From positions 12,930,501-12,994,500 of the forward strand of contig OY821775.1 of NCBI GenBank assembly GCA_963682175.1: a stretch of 64,000 bases of DNA, read 5' to 3'. The stretch is from Triglochin maritima (taxonomy: Eukaryota > Streptophyta > Magnoliopsida > Alismatales > Juncaginaceae). A program made the position numbers and the translations under genes. The notes below the pieces were generated by a model, which saw nothing but the letters and a program-made list of their open reading frames with translations, was not told where the DNA came from and did not search any database. Shown one piece after another: positions 1 through 10,800 of the stretch. Numbering within the stretch: position 1 is the first letter of the stretch; each line of letters begins with the position of its first letter.

Positions 1-2674
1 GATCGAGAATATATCATTGTCTTCTGTTTACAACATATACAAACTCAGGTTTCGATTCACATGCATACCTTAGCATAACTGTCATCATGAACAAATTAAT
101 CTTATACCATTATCCGCCAATTAATGGATATATATCATTATGCTTATCTATGTAAACAAGCTCTATTGTACGATATACATGCTTATACTCTTCTTGTATC
201 AAATGTGTTTATAAAGGATATAGAATAGTATGAGTTAGTTTCTTGTATGATGTTGGTTTTCATGTAATGACGTAAGGCTCCCATATTTGCCCATGTAATA
301 AACTGTGTATTCCCTACTCATTTCAGTAGCTGAAGGAGTGTACTTAATAATAAGACTATTTATTGTAAATCACAACACATATAATTAAAAAAAAATGTGT
401 TTTAAGGGATATTAGAGGATTTAGACTGTGATAGCTAGTAATACCAAGTTATATTGGAGGATTTCTTAAGTGACTTATAACCGTCTTGACTATGATACTT
501 TGCTTTTAGCTACTTCCAAAGTGTTATTTTTTTACGAAATTTTGTGAATTACATTTATCATGCCTGTGTAACACGTGCTAAAAAAAATTAAACGAAATTG
601 ATTATCATAAACTTTGATCCAACTATTTTAAAATTCACTAAGGACAAGTTTGGATCACTCAGAATATCATGGTTTTTGAAGAATACTGTATTATTAAGAA
701 AAATACAGTTTTTAATCCTAAATAGGTGTTTGGATCACCCTGAAAAATGCATTATAAATCTATATTTTTTGATGAAAACATGTTTTCCAAAAGAAGCTAA
801 TCCTCTTTTTTCTCAAATATGTTGGGTCTCTTCTTACTTATTTGTTCTAAGAACCTTTGATTTTACGAAAAAATACTTTTTTAGTCAAGCACATCAATAC
901 ATATGAAATACATTATCTGAATTAGATGTCATTTTGAAAAATGTATTTTGAAATCAAATATTTCAAACCTTTGGTTACCCAAATAGGACGTCCTAAATGG
1001 TAGTCGTTCAAATTTGGACATTTTCGATCAAGTGAAAAATTAACTTCGATCAATTTAAAAATTTAGTGTGTTTGACTTGATAGATAAGAATGAATGTGAT
1101 TTAGTTTAGTTTTAAGATATGATTTAAAAATGCTAAAAGTGAAACATCATAACTAAACCGACTATAAGTAACTCATAATCACATTATTTCCTTATTATCA
1201 TAGGATAAATAATTGTTTGCCTCACTCATGTCTTTAGTTCATTCACCTTTGAATAGTTTCATTTGTTTGAAGGTGCATTGTAAGGTGTGTATCAGAAAAA
1301 CAAACACAACACGAAATGAAATAACATATAGAATATTCCATTATGACATATTGATACGTGATGATCTTGGCGTTGGGTAAAAAATTCAAAATAAAGTCAA
1401 AAGATGAAGTGAACTGTTAGTGTATGTGACCGTACATGGCCATGCATCTATAATACACGGGTGTAAAATGTCAAAAACCTAATTCTGCTCTGACCCACTT
1501 CTCGGCCTTTTGCTATTGCCGTCTTCGTAGCAACCAAACATTGACAGTTCACAAAGAATTTGTAATATAACTACCAGGACCGTCTCGGAAAATTTTGAGG
1601 CCCTGTGCGAAAATCAACGAGGCTTCTAAATTTGAAAAAAAATTGTCCTTCTAGTTTAAATAATAAAAATTTCACTAACTTAATGCAATATTAATAGAAA
1701 TTTTTTGTCCTCTTAGCAATATTTGAGACAAATTTATCAATGTTTATGTGCTATTTATGTGTTAACATTAAATTTTTTTGCAACCTAATAAGCCCATGTA
1801 CATAATTTTTTTTTTAGGCCCCTTTAAAATGAAGCCCAGAATGAGGCCCAGAGCAGTAGCTCACCCTGCTCCTGCTATTGGGCCGGACCTGATAACTACT
1901 TACAATAACAAGAAGAGGATCTGAAGCTGTCCTTCTCGGACCATAATCCACACACACTTCGCATCATTAAAGTCAAAATAACTGTTATGGACTCTGACCT
2001 TGAGACTGATAATTATGATGCGTCATGGACTCATGGTCCATATCAATTTACTTGATTAACTTTCGTCCATTTATATGTATAAGCCATTAATGATTTCCAA
2101 CGCATAATAGTATATATATATATAAGCGAAACCAATAATCAAATATGACAATTTTAAATTATGAAAATCTAAAAGACTAAAACAAGAAATATCACATGAA
2201 AGTGAGAGAACTTTGCACGCTCCAAGAGAGAACTCTGAGGCCATGTTGGAGTAATCATTCTTAACAACCTGTTATCTGTTTAGATCCTACGAATCTCATC
2301 ATAAAAATTACATAGATATTGTCCTCATGTAACCAATCAGGTGTGCGGCTGCATATCCAACTAGTATTAAACTTCCATTCCAATTGGATGATGACAGAGA
2401 ATTATATATGTGTGCATCCAATAATTAGTGGGAGGCACTGGTTAATGGGATGCATGTGTTGATTCTTCAAGTTAATATTCAATGGTTTGCTAAAATACCT
2501 AATGGGTCGTATATAAAACTAACTATTTGTTGTATTAAAACTATTAGATATGGAATGAAGTGTATCATATGTTAGGATAATGCATCGTTTCTTCTTGCCT
2601 TGGATTCTCAAAGTACTCAATATGTAAGATGATTGGCTCTTCATGGTTCCATTATTGTAGGTGGTTAGACAAGT
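1..2674. repeat. Tandem segmental duplication, copy 1 (left-truncated by window)
   Basis: Bases 1-1186 match 9273-10457 with only a handful of substitutions and 1-2 bp indels. After the CACTA insertion in the other copy, similarity resumes at 19651, and again at about 22600, ending at 23334. No gene is visible in this copy; open frames such as 598-906 have no recognisable family. By comparison with copy 2, base 1 lies about 430 bp downstream of the stop codon of a B-GATA gene that should sit just left of the window. Similarity ends at 2674, exactly where a retrotransposon LTR begins. Confidence 0.93.
1575..1891. mobile_element. Non-autonomous hAT-type MITE with 8-bp target duplication
   Basis: The 317-bp element begins CAGGACCGTC and ends GGCCGGACCTG, giving imperfect terminal inverted repeats of the hAT type. 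It is flanked by exact 8-bp duplications ATAACTAC (1567-1574 and 1892-1899). Copy 2 has a single ATAACTAC at the same place (about 20037), so the insertion postdates the duplication. It has no coding capacity. Confidence 0.88.
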
Positions 2675-4752
2675 TGTAACATCCCGAAACAACGGAAATT
2701 TTAAAAATTTAAACAATCAAGAGAATATCAGAATAAACTCATCAACGAGAATGTCACTCAATAAATCAATCGTCGGTGCACCAATAATCCAACAGTGTTT
2801 GTCAAAAGGCGTGATTACAACAGTACAATGAAAAGACAGATAAAGTAATCACGACGACCTCGAAGAGTCCGATGAGGATCCTGGCCCCAAAATGAGTGTG
2901 CCCGCGGTCACCACCCGACATAACCTAGTGCGGTCCTGAAACATGAATCAAACAACGATGCCTGAGTTTCCCATTAGGAAACCCCGTATGTCAAGCTCAC
3001 CTATATGCATGCATAGTACGGTAAATGAACCTATCATACTAGAAGCATGTCATGTCACATCTGCAATGCATCAAATCCCTCAACATGGTAAATGAGACCC
3101 AAGTCCAACAACAACGACCCTCAACAGGGTCCACAAGGACATCAGTCCAGCAACAACAACAACGGGTCTCCCTCGGAAACCTACCGTAGGCACATACGGT
3201 CTTACGGACAGTACGCAATGCGTCCCCCCACACACGACTACTCGACCCAAAGGGATCGGTGAGGAGCGTCCGCACTTCCGTGCAAAGAACCACGTGGTCT
3301 ACACCACCTTCGACGGAGTCGTAGCCCGGTCAGTCAACATCCCAGGATAGGTGCCCAATCGGGGATCATCGCTGGCACAACATCAGCGGCATCGCATCAG
3401 CGGTACAACATACGTCCGGCACAACATCGGACGACACAACCACAGCCAGAACATCGTCGGCACCATCATCGCCGGCAGCAACCTCGACGGCATCGCTGGC
3501 ACAACATCGGTGGTACAACATACGTCCGGCACAACATCGGACGGGTCCAGACCGTAGTCTGCAGGGTCATCATGCTCCACGAGCCATGTGTCACACGCAT
3601 TGGGATCCGCGATCCCTCAGGTCTGCTACTCATACCATGAGTCCAATCAATCCATCAAATTAGTCACGATCCATACATGGAGGTGACGCGTCTCGGACAA
3701 CCACACTCTTCCACACGGCAGTCCTGGGCGGGCACGCGTAACGCGCCCACCGTCACCTCCCGGCTCACGCACAAAGCGAGGACACGGGTTTCCGTGGATA
3801 GAGTTGGCATCAAAAGGGAACCATGAATTATGTCCTGTGCAAAACGGTAGACCGAAAGAGACGACTCGGTCGACCGTTTCCTCATGGGAATCGGTCGACC
3901 GAAAGTGACAACTCGGTCCACTGCTTCCACAAGGGAATCGGTCGACCGAAGCGTCTGCAACGGTCGAAATATTTGCGCAAAACATAAGTCCTAACGGTCT
4001 ACCGAAGGTCTAAAATTGGTCGACCGAAACGAGGTCAAAATCCGGAGAGTGGTCAACATTAAATTCAAAACTATCGGTCGACCGACTCAGGGGTCTCGGT
4101 CGATCGAAAACTAACAGGGTCAACCTATTATTTCTACGTCAAAACGGTCGACCGCAAACACATCCATAATATCAGTACATTTAAGTTCCGGTCGACCGAA
4201 CACAAGGAACCGGTCGACCGAAACACAACAGACAGTAAAAAATGTACTACTTCGGTCGACCGCCCGAAAGGCCCGGTCGACCGTTGGTCATCTTCTACCT
4301 CGCGCCAGCCGAGGTTTTCCACGGAAAACAACGCCGAATAGGTCTCCGACCGACCAACATGACCCTCCCATGAGGGTGAGCAACAACAAATCAAACTAAG
4401 AACCGACATACCTCAAAAAACGACGAACTACGCCGGAGCTCCGCTCGCGCACGTCGTCTCTGCACCTTCTCGCGCGTCCAACTCCTCGCACGATCGCCTC
4501 CAGACGCTTCACACCGGAGCCTCCTCCTCAGCTGCGCCGAAATGGAAGAGAATGAGAGAGTGAGAGAGATGGGTTTTGGTGCAAGAAAATCCTTCAACCA
4601 AACACAAAAACCAACACACCACACCTCCACCATCCCCCTACCCATCCTATTCTCCTCATTCCCCACGCACAACACTGTTCACCGCCTCTTCCCCATGCTA
4701 ACCTCCTCCTTAAACATCATTAGCACTCTAAACCTAGGTTAGGGATATAACA
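2675..4752 (-). repeat. 3-prime LTR of truncated Tekay-like chromovirus (LTR family A)
   Basis: On the minus strand this 2,078-bp LTR starts TGTTATATCC and ends GGGATGTTACA, the usual TG...CA. Two further full copies lie at 24464-26641 and 33668-36154. The internal region next to it (4753-4763) reads, on the minus strand, as a purine-rich GTTGGGTGGAT that fits a polypurine tract. The LTR holds a palindrome array (about 3860-4290) and a GC-rich minisatellite (about 3360-3560). The small frames inside (3039-3985, 4134-4675) follow these repeats and are not genes. Confidence 0.9.
3860..4290. repeat. Array of palindromic CGGTCGACCG decamers in LTR
   Basis: I count nine exact copies of the perfect 10-bp palindrome, with several one-base variants (for example TGGTCGACCG or CGGTCTACCG). 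They are separated by unrelated spacers of roughly 10-130 bp. The centre GTCGAC is a SalI site, and each unit contains three CpG dinucleotides. The function is unknown; the position within the LTR suggests a regulatory or protein-binding array, which is an inference. Confidence 0.9.
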
Positions 4753-4763
4753 ATCCACCCAAC

Positions 4764-5357
4764 TTAAAAGGATTTCGTCCCGAAATCAACAAGCAACTCA
4801 CCGAAAAGCTCCGGGTACTGCTTCTGAACTTCCTCCTCGATCTCCCAAGTGGCCTCGCGCTCTCTGTGATGCTACCACCTAACCTTCACCATCGGGATGG
4901 TCCTCCTCCTCAGCTGATGATCCATACGATCAACGATCTCGACTGGTCTCTCCTCGAGTGACAAGTCCTGCTGTATCTTTGGTACTGCAATCTCAATCAC
5001 ATGAGTTGGATCTGCAACGTACTTCCTCAACATCGATACATGGAAGACGTTGTGAAGACCCGAAAACTGCGGTGGCAACGCAATGCGGTAGGCAACCTCA
5101 CCAACTCGGTCGAGGATCTCAAATGACCCAACATACCTCGGACTGAGCTTCCCCTTCTTCCCAAACCTCATCACTCCCCGAGCTGGGGAGATCTTCAGAA
5201 ACACATGGTCACCGACCTCAAAGTTCAACACCCGTCTGCGTCTGTCGGCATAACTTTTCTGCCTGCTCTGCGCTGTGGCCAATCTCCTCCGGATCACATC
5301 CACATTCTCTGCATACATCTGCACGAGCTCTGGCCCCACTAGCTGCCTCTCGCCCAC
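4764..5357 (-). pseudogene. Integrase C-terminus with Tekay-type chromodomain
   Basis: The 161-residue segment contains the integrase GPY/F-like region (GDHVFLKISP, GKLSPRYVGSFEIL, FHVSMLRKY) followed by a chromodomain start (PVEIVDRMDHQLRRRTIPMVKVRW). A TAG at 4872-4874 cuts the chromodomain in the middle. The rest (EATWEIEEE, YPELF) continues in frame to the natural stop at 4764. In chromoviruses this domain directs integration toward particular chromatin; that role is known for the family and is not shown here. Confidence 0.88.
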
Positions 5358-5381
5358 ATCACTCCAGCATACCGGTGATCT

Positions 5382-6056
5382 TCAAGGCCTCCCGTACAAA
5401 GCCTCGTACGGTGCCATCCCAATACTCGAATGGTAATTGTTGTTGTAGGCGAACTCGATCAACGGTAGATGCCCATCCCAGTGTCCTGACCAATCTAAGG
5501 TGCATGCTCTCAGCATATCCTCCAGGGTCTGGATCGTCCTCTCTGACTGACCATCTGTCTGCGGGTGAAACGTTGTACTGAATCGCAGTCGTGTCCCCAA
5601 AGCCTGCTGCAGACTCTCCCAAAACCTGGACGTAAATCTGGGATCTCGATCAGAGATGATGCTCACTGGTACTCCGTGCAACCTGACTATCTCCTCCACG
5701 TACAACTTAGCTAGACCCTCCAGAGGCAACGTGGTCCTGATCGTTAAGAAGTGCGCCGACTTGGTCAGTCGATCGACTATCACCCAAATCGCGTCGTGGA
5801 ATCTCCTCGTCTTCGGTAGCCCTGTGACAAAATCCATCGTCACGTGCTCCCACTTTCACTCAGGAAGCTCTATACACTGCATTGGTCCCGCTGGTCGCTG
5901 ATGCTCAATCTTCACCTGCTGACAGACTAAGCACCGGCCCACGAACTCCGCAATATCTCTCTTCATGCCCTTCCACCAGAAGTTCCGCTGCAGGTCCTTA
6001 TACATCTTCATACTCCCCAGGTGGATGGTATACCTCGCTCGGTGTGCCTCCTCCAT
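5382..6056 (-). pseudogene. Integrase: zinc-binding and catalytic core
   Basis: The N-terminal part (5856-6056) is the HHCC zinc-binding domain, with a Cys-x2-Cys pair in CLVCQQVK. After a TGA at 5856-5858 the catalytic core (5382-5843) has the first Asp in MDFVTGLP, the second in ISDRDPRF and the Glu in [10 protein letters not shown], the DDE arrangement of retroviral-type integrases. A TGA at 5382-5384 closes this segment. The residues needed for catalysis are present, but two nonsense codons make the product non-functional here. Confidence 0.92.
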
Positions 6057-6221
6057 GATGTCATCTCTCAGTCCATCAACCTACGGCACCCAGATCCGAC
6101 TCTTGAACCTCGGACCACCATCAACCCCTACACTGAAGTCTGATCCATCTCTGGCAGCCAACTGTAACAGACCAGCTAACTCCTCATCCCCATGTTGAGC
6201 CTGCACAACATGCGAGACGGT

Positions 6222-6821
6222 CTACGGCTCTACCCTCAGCCCAGCAAGCACTGCTCCTTCGGAGCCCTCTGTGAACGGCCTCCACTCTGACAACGTCTCG
6301 AGTAGCCTCCACTCCTGGATGCACAAACTAGCAATTGACACCTCAACCTTCCTGCTCAGTGCATCCGCAACCGAATTCACCTTCCCCGGATGATAGGAGA
6401 TGGTGAAGTCGTAGTCCTTAATGAACTCAAGCCAACTGCGCTGCCTCATATTTAGCTCCATCTGAGAGAACAAATATTTCAGGCTCTGATGATCTGTGAA
6501 GACCTCTAACTTCTCTCCATAAAGATAATGTCGCCAGGTCTTCAACGCGTAAACCACCGCTGCTAACTCCAGATCATGAGTAGGGTAGTTCTTCTCGTGT
6601 ACCTTCAGCTGCCTCGAAGCGTACACCACCACCTTTCCGTATTGCATCAGAACACAACCCAAGCAAACCCCTAACGCATCACTGTAGATCACGTAGCCTC
6701 CACTGCCACTCGGTAGCGTCAGAATCGGCGCTGTCGTCAGTCGCCTCTTCAGCTCCTGGAAACTGTCCTCGCACTTCTGGGACCAAACGAACTTGACACC
6801 CTTCTGCGTCAACGCTGTCAA
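6222..6821 (-). pseudogene. RNase H domain
   Basis: The 199-residue open segment follows reverse transcriptase in the same frame. It shows the plant Ty3/gypsy RNase H signatures: [49 protein letters not shown] and a C-terminal DALSRK. The catalytic Asp, Glu and Asp positions appear present. It ends at TAG 6222-6224. A further TAG at 6081 lies in the linker to integrase. Confidence 0.92.
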
Positions 6822-6863
6822 TGGCGAAGCAAGCCTGGAGAAGTCCTGAATGAACCGTCTATA

Positions 6864-7523
6864 TTACCCAGCAAGTCCCACGAATCTCCTGATCTCTGTC
6901 ACGCTCGTCGGGGCTCTCCACTGAGTCACAGCCTCAACCTTTGCCAGATCCACTGAAATCTCATCTGCTGACACAATATGCCCCAGAAATGCCACCTGAT
7001 CTAACCAAAACTCGCACTTCGTGTACTTGGCATACAACTCCTGATCTCTCAAGATGCCAAGCACAATCCTCAGGTGCTCCCGGTGCTGCTCCCTGTCAGG
7101 CGAGTACACCAAGATGTCATCCACAAACACCACAACAAAGCTGTCGAGGTACGGCTGGAAAGTCCTATTCATCAAATCCATGAATGTTGCAGGTGCATTC
7201 GTCAGTCCAAACGGCATCACCAAGAACTCGTAGTGCCCGTACCGTGTCCTGAAGGCTGTCTTCTGAACATCGGCCTCTCTGATCCGCAACTGGTGATAAC
7301 TTGAGCGCAGATCAATCTTCGAGAACACTCTCGCTGTCTGCAACTGATCAAACAGATCATCAATCCTAGGCAAAGGGTACTGGTTCCCGACGATAACCTT
7401 ATTCAACATCCTGTAGTCGATGCACATCCGCAACGACTCATCCTTCTTCTTCACGAACAACACAGGCGCTCCCCACGGTGAGACACTCGGTCGAATAAAA
7501 CCAGAGTCCATCAACTCCTGCAA
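6864..7523 (-). pseudogene. Reverse transcriptase domain
   Basis: The 219 residues contain the expected blocks in order: [32 protein letters not shown], the [13 protein letters not shown] helix, [28 protein letters not shown], and the catalytic FVDDILVYS with both aspartates present. The fragment ends at a TAA stop (6864-6866), just before the connection to RNase H, so the catalytic core itself is undamaged but separated from the rest of the polyprotein. Confidence 0.93.
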
Positions 7524-8177
7524 CTACTTCTTCAGCTTTGTCAACTCAGCAGGTGCCATCCGATACGGTGCCTTCGACTGGGGTGTCGTGTCAGCCGTCA
7601 ACTCAATGTCGAACTCGATCTCTCGGTGTGGCGGTGAACGAGGAATCTCTGCAGGAAACACATCTCGAAACTCTTGTACGACCTCTATATCCTCCAGCCT
7701 CCTTGTCTCAGGATCAGGAACAACCAAAGTCGCCACGAACGCTCTGCAACCCTGATGTATCAGCCTCTGTGCCTTAACCGCAGACACAATCAGACGACCT
7801 CCTCTACTCCTCGTCCCTCTGATCAACACATCAGGCGCGTCCTGCCTCGGAATAAGGATCTTCTTCTCACGGCAAAAGACTCGCACATCGTACTGTGATA
7901 GCCAGTCCATCCCCAGTATGACGTCGAAGTCCTCCATCGGTAGCAAGACCAGATCTGCCGGAAAATCATGGTCTCCCGAAACAACTGTGGTGTCAGGGAG
8001 AAAGCTCCCCACAGTGCCCACCTCACCCATGGGCGTACTGACTTCCAACAAATCAGTCAGTAGCTCAGGGGTCTGATCCGACTCACCAGCAAACTTCTCC
8101 GAAATGAAGGAGTGTGTGGCGCCACAATCAAATAAAACACGAGCAACCAAACCTGAAATGACAAGGGTACCTTCCAC
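7524..8177 (-). pseudogene. Retropepsin-like aspartic protease domain
   Basis: The 217 residues include the protease active-site region LFDCGATHSFIS near residue 15, the flap region, and the conserved VILGMDWL block near residue 86, as in the RVP_2 proteases of plant Ty3/gypsy elements. The active site reads DCG where DSG or DTG is usual, which may impair activity or may be a family variant. The frame continues through the linker toward reverse transcriptase and is broken by TAG at 7524-7526. Confidence 0.85.
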
Positions 8178-8354
8178 GACAGTGTTGGAGTCCTTCGCCT
8201 CCTCAGCCCGGACGGTGAAGACTCGACCTGCTCTCCTGATCTGGCTCTGCGGGACGACGAACCTGCTGCCTCCGCTCCTCCCTGAGACCGGTGGTCCTGG
8301 TCTCCTGCTCGTCTCGCCCTACCTGCTCGGGCAATCTCGGATGAAATGGCCCAT

Positions 8355-8744
8355 CTAACTGCATCCCAAACATGCACCTGTACGTCGGGGGCACTTCTGA
8401 CCCGGATGAAATCTCCCACACGTACCACATGCACCAGACTGGCGTAATCCTCCTCCATCAACCCGGGGCCTCTTGCCCGGGTTCCCAGTGGAACGTCCAA
8501 CTGCACGTCCTCCCGTGCTCACTGGAGGCTTCCGCGCCTCCTGGTAATTCTCCGGGTAGTCCTGATCGATGAGAGTCGCATACTTCACCGCATCCGCCAG
8601 GGTCTGCGGCATGCTGGTAATCACACGCGACCTGAGATGCTTCCTCAGCCCCTTGATGAACTTCCGTGCACGCTGCTCCGGCGTCACGTAGGTCTCAGAA
8701 CAATAACGCTCAAGGGCGTTAAACCTGCTGATCGCGACGATCAC
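8355..8744 (-). pseudogene. gag C-terminal fragment with zinc knuckle
   Basis: This 129-residue fragment has the typical retrotransposon gag features: FNALERY, then RKFIKGLR, TLADAVKYATLIDQDYP, a basic linker and the start of a CCHC knuckle. The first two knuckle cysteines (CLGC) lie just before a TAG stop at 8355-8357. The remaining His and Cys (GHF, RDC) follow in the same frame, so one nonsense mutation splits the knuckle. The N-terminal half of gag is lost at the duplication junction. Confidence 0.85.
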
Positions 8745-8747
8745 AAC

Positions 8748-8844
8748 TTCAAATTCATCTGATTGTTGTGGAATTTTCCCTCAGGACGAGAAGGAAGCTG
8801 CCATCTTGCTAATGGCTTTGTCTTGTGGCCTCATTTGTCGTTGA
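8748..8844 (+). pseudogene. 3-prime coding end of an LLM-domain B-GATA transcription factor
   Basis: Reading in frame to the TGA at 8842-8844, the last 16 residues are EAAILLMALSCGLICR, preceded by SDCCGIFPQDEK. A C-terminal Leu-Leu-Met motif followed by ALSCG marks the LLM domain of plant B-class GATA zinc-finger factors (the GATA15/16/17 and GNC/GNL groups). Only about 30 codons remain. The GATA zinc finger and everything upstream are replaced by retrotransposon gag sequence. The complete gene is expected just left of the window, upstream of duplication copy 1. The family assignment rests on this short motif, so it is good but not certain. Confidence 0.72.
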
Positions 8845-10454
8845 TCTGCCAATTATTTCTTTTTTAATTGAGTGTGTGTTTTCGATGTCTTTGATCAGTA
8901 AAGACAATTGATGGAGGATGTATTAATCTTGTTAACAAGAGTATCATGTGTGGAAATTTCCAGCATATAAGCTAATATGATGGTTATTTCATTAAGAATA
9001 AGATGCAATGTTTAATATTAATTGTTCTTTGCTCACTATTTTGTGTCTTTCATCATATCATCATGCTACGTACTTGTGTTTGATCACTGGAGTTGGACTG
9101 ATTTTCTAATTTTTTTAGGGTTTCTGTGACGCATGCATGGCCTTTATTCTATAGCTAATAGAGATATCGATGCTGAAGTTCATCAAAGTGGAATAAACAA
9201 TAAAAATAAGTTTGGTCTTTGGATGATGTAACCACTTGCTTTGCAGTTTGCATCAATGGGAAATGAAAGCAAGATCGAGAATATATCATTGTCTTCTGTT
9301 TACAACATATACAAACTCAGGTTTCGATTCACATGCATACCTTAGCATAACTGTCATCATGAACAAATTAATCTTATACCATTATCCGCCAATTAATGGA
9401 TATATATCATTATGCTTATCTATGTAAACAAGCTCTATTGTACGATATACATGCTTATACTCTTCTTGTATCAAATGTGTTTATAAAGGATATAGAATAG
9501 TATGAGTTAGTTTCTTGTATGATGTTGGTTTTCATGTAATGACGTAAGGCTCCCATATTTGCCCATGTAATAAACTGTGTATTCCCCACTCATTTCAGTA
9601 GCTGAAGGAGTGTACTTCATAATAAGACTATTTATTGTAAATCACAACACATATAATTAAAAAAAATTGTGTTTTAAGGGATATTAGAGGATTTAGACTG
9701 TGATAGCTAGTAATACCAAGTTATATTGGAGGATTTCTTAAGTGACTTATAACCGTCTTGACTATGATACTTTGCTTTTACCTACTTCCAAAGTGTTATT
9801 TTTTTACGAAATTTTGTGAATTACATTTATCATGCCTGTGTAACACGTGCTAAAAAAAATTAAACGAAATTGATTATCATAATCTTTGATCCAACTATTT
9901 TAAAATTCACTAAGGACAAGTTTGGATCACTCAGAATATCATGGTTTTTGAAGAATACTGTATTATTAAGAAAATACAGTTTTTAATCCTAAATAGGTGT
10001 TTGGATCACCCTGAAAAATGCATTATAAATCTATATTTTTTGATGAAAACATGTTTTCCAAAAGAAGCTAATCCTCTTTTTTCTCAAATATGTTGGGTCT
10101 CTTCTTACTTATTTGTTCTAAGAACCTTTGATTTTACGAAAAAATACTTTTTTAGTCAAGCACATCAATACATATGAAATACATTATCTGAATTAGATGT
10201 CATTTTGAAAAATGTATTTTGAAATCAAATATTTCAAACCTTTGGTTACCCAAATAGGACGTCCTAAATGGTAGTCGTTCAAATTTGGACATTTTCGATC
10301 AAGTGAAAAATTAACTTCGATCAATTTAAAAATTTAGTGTGTTTGACTTGATAGATAAGAATGAATGTGATTTAGTTTAGTTTTAAGATATGATTTAAAA
10401 GTGCTAAAAGTGAAACATCATAACTAAACCGACTATAAGTAACTCATAATCACA
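8845..10454. other. 3-prime flank of the GATA fragment, no further gene
   Basis: AT-rich sequence following the GATA stop codon. The first about 430 bp are present only in copy 2 within this window; from 9273 it repeats copy 1. I see no coding segment in it; the frames at 9236-9427 and 9941-10177 lie in AT-rich noncoding sequence. Confidence 0.7.
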
Positions 10455-10487
10455 TTACACTAGTGCATAATTGGCTTTACTCGTCGC

Positions 10488-10800
10488 CCAATAGACGTCG
10501 GCCGTTACAACGGCCGACGTCTATTGTGGCGAGGACAGCATAGACGTCGTCTGAAATGGAAGCCGACGTCTATGCGACACTATAGACGTCGTGTGTAGGA
10601 ATAACACATTGAACCGACGTCTATAGTGTATAGACGTCGACCTTTAGACGTCGGTGTTTTAGTACCTTGTGAAGCCGACGTCTATAGGGTATAGACGTCG
10701 GCCTATAGACGTCGGACGTAATGTAAGACCGACGTCTATAGTCTATCCACATAGACGTCGAGGTATAGACGTCGGCGTTATGTAATATCCGACGTATATA
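10488..10800. repeat. CACTA 5-prime subterminal repeats (ATAGACGTCGGC, both orientations)
   Basis: The motif ATAGACGTCGGC and its reverse complement alternate about every 20-50 bp, forming repeated head-to-head pairs around short spacers; the first pair closes on GGCCGTTACAACGGCC. The core GACGTC is itself a palindrome. In En/Spm such subterminal repeats bind the element-encoded TNPA protein. That role is known for the superfamily and only inferred here. Confidence 0.88.

Larger units (their letters stand above)
4753..8745 (-). pseudogene. Truncated gag-pol of a Tekay/Del-type chromovirus (Ty3/gypsy)
   Basis: One continuous reading frame runs on the minus strand from about 8744 to a natural stop at 4764-4766. 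In order it encodes the C-terminal part of gag with a zinc knuckle, aspartic protease, reverse transcriptase, RNase H, integrase and a C-terminal chromodomain. This order (integrase last, chromodomain attached) is that of plant chromoviruses, and the chromodomain wording is Tekay-like. Eight in-frame nonsense codons lie at 8355, 7524, 6864, 6222, 6081, 5856, 5382 and 4872; I see no frameshift. The 5-prime LTR and the gag N-terminus are missing: at about 8735-8755 the frame passes directly into GATA-gene sequence. The element cannot be autonomous. Confidence 0.92.

Noticed and set aside
3860..4290. Regularly spaced identical palindromes resembling a CRISPR array
   Set aside because: The repeats are only 10 bp, spacers range widely in length and are shared between LTR copies, and the context is a plant retrotransposon LTR.
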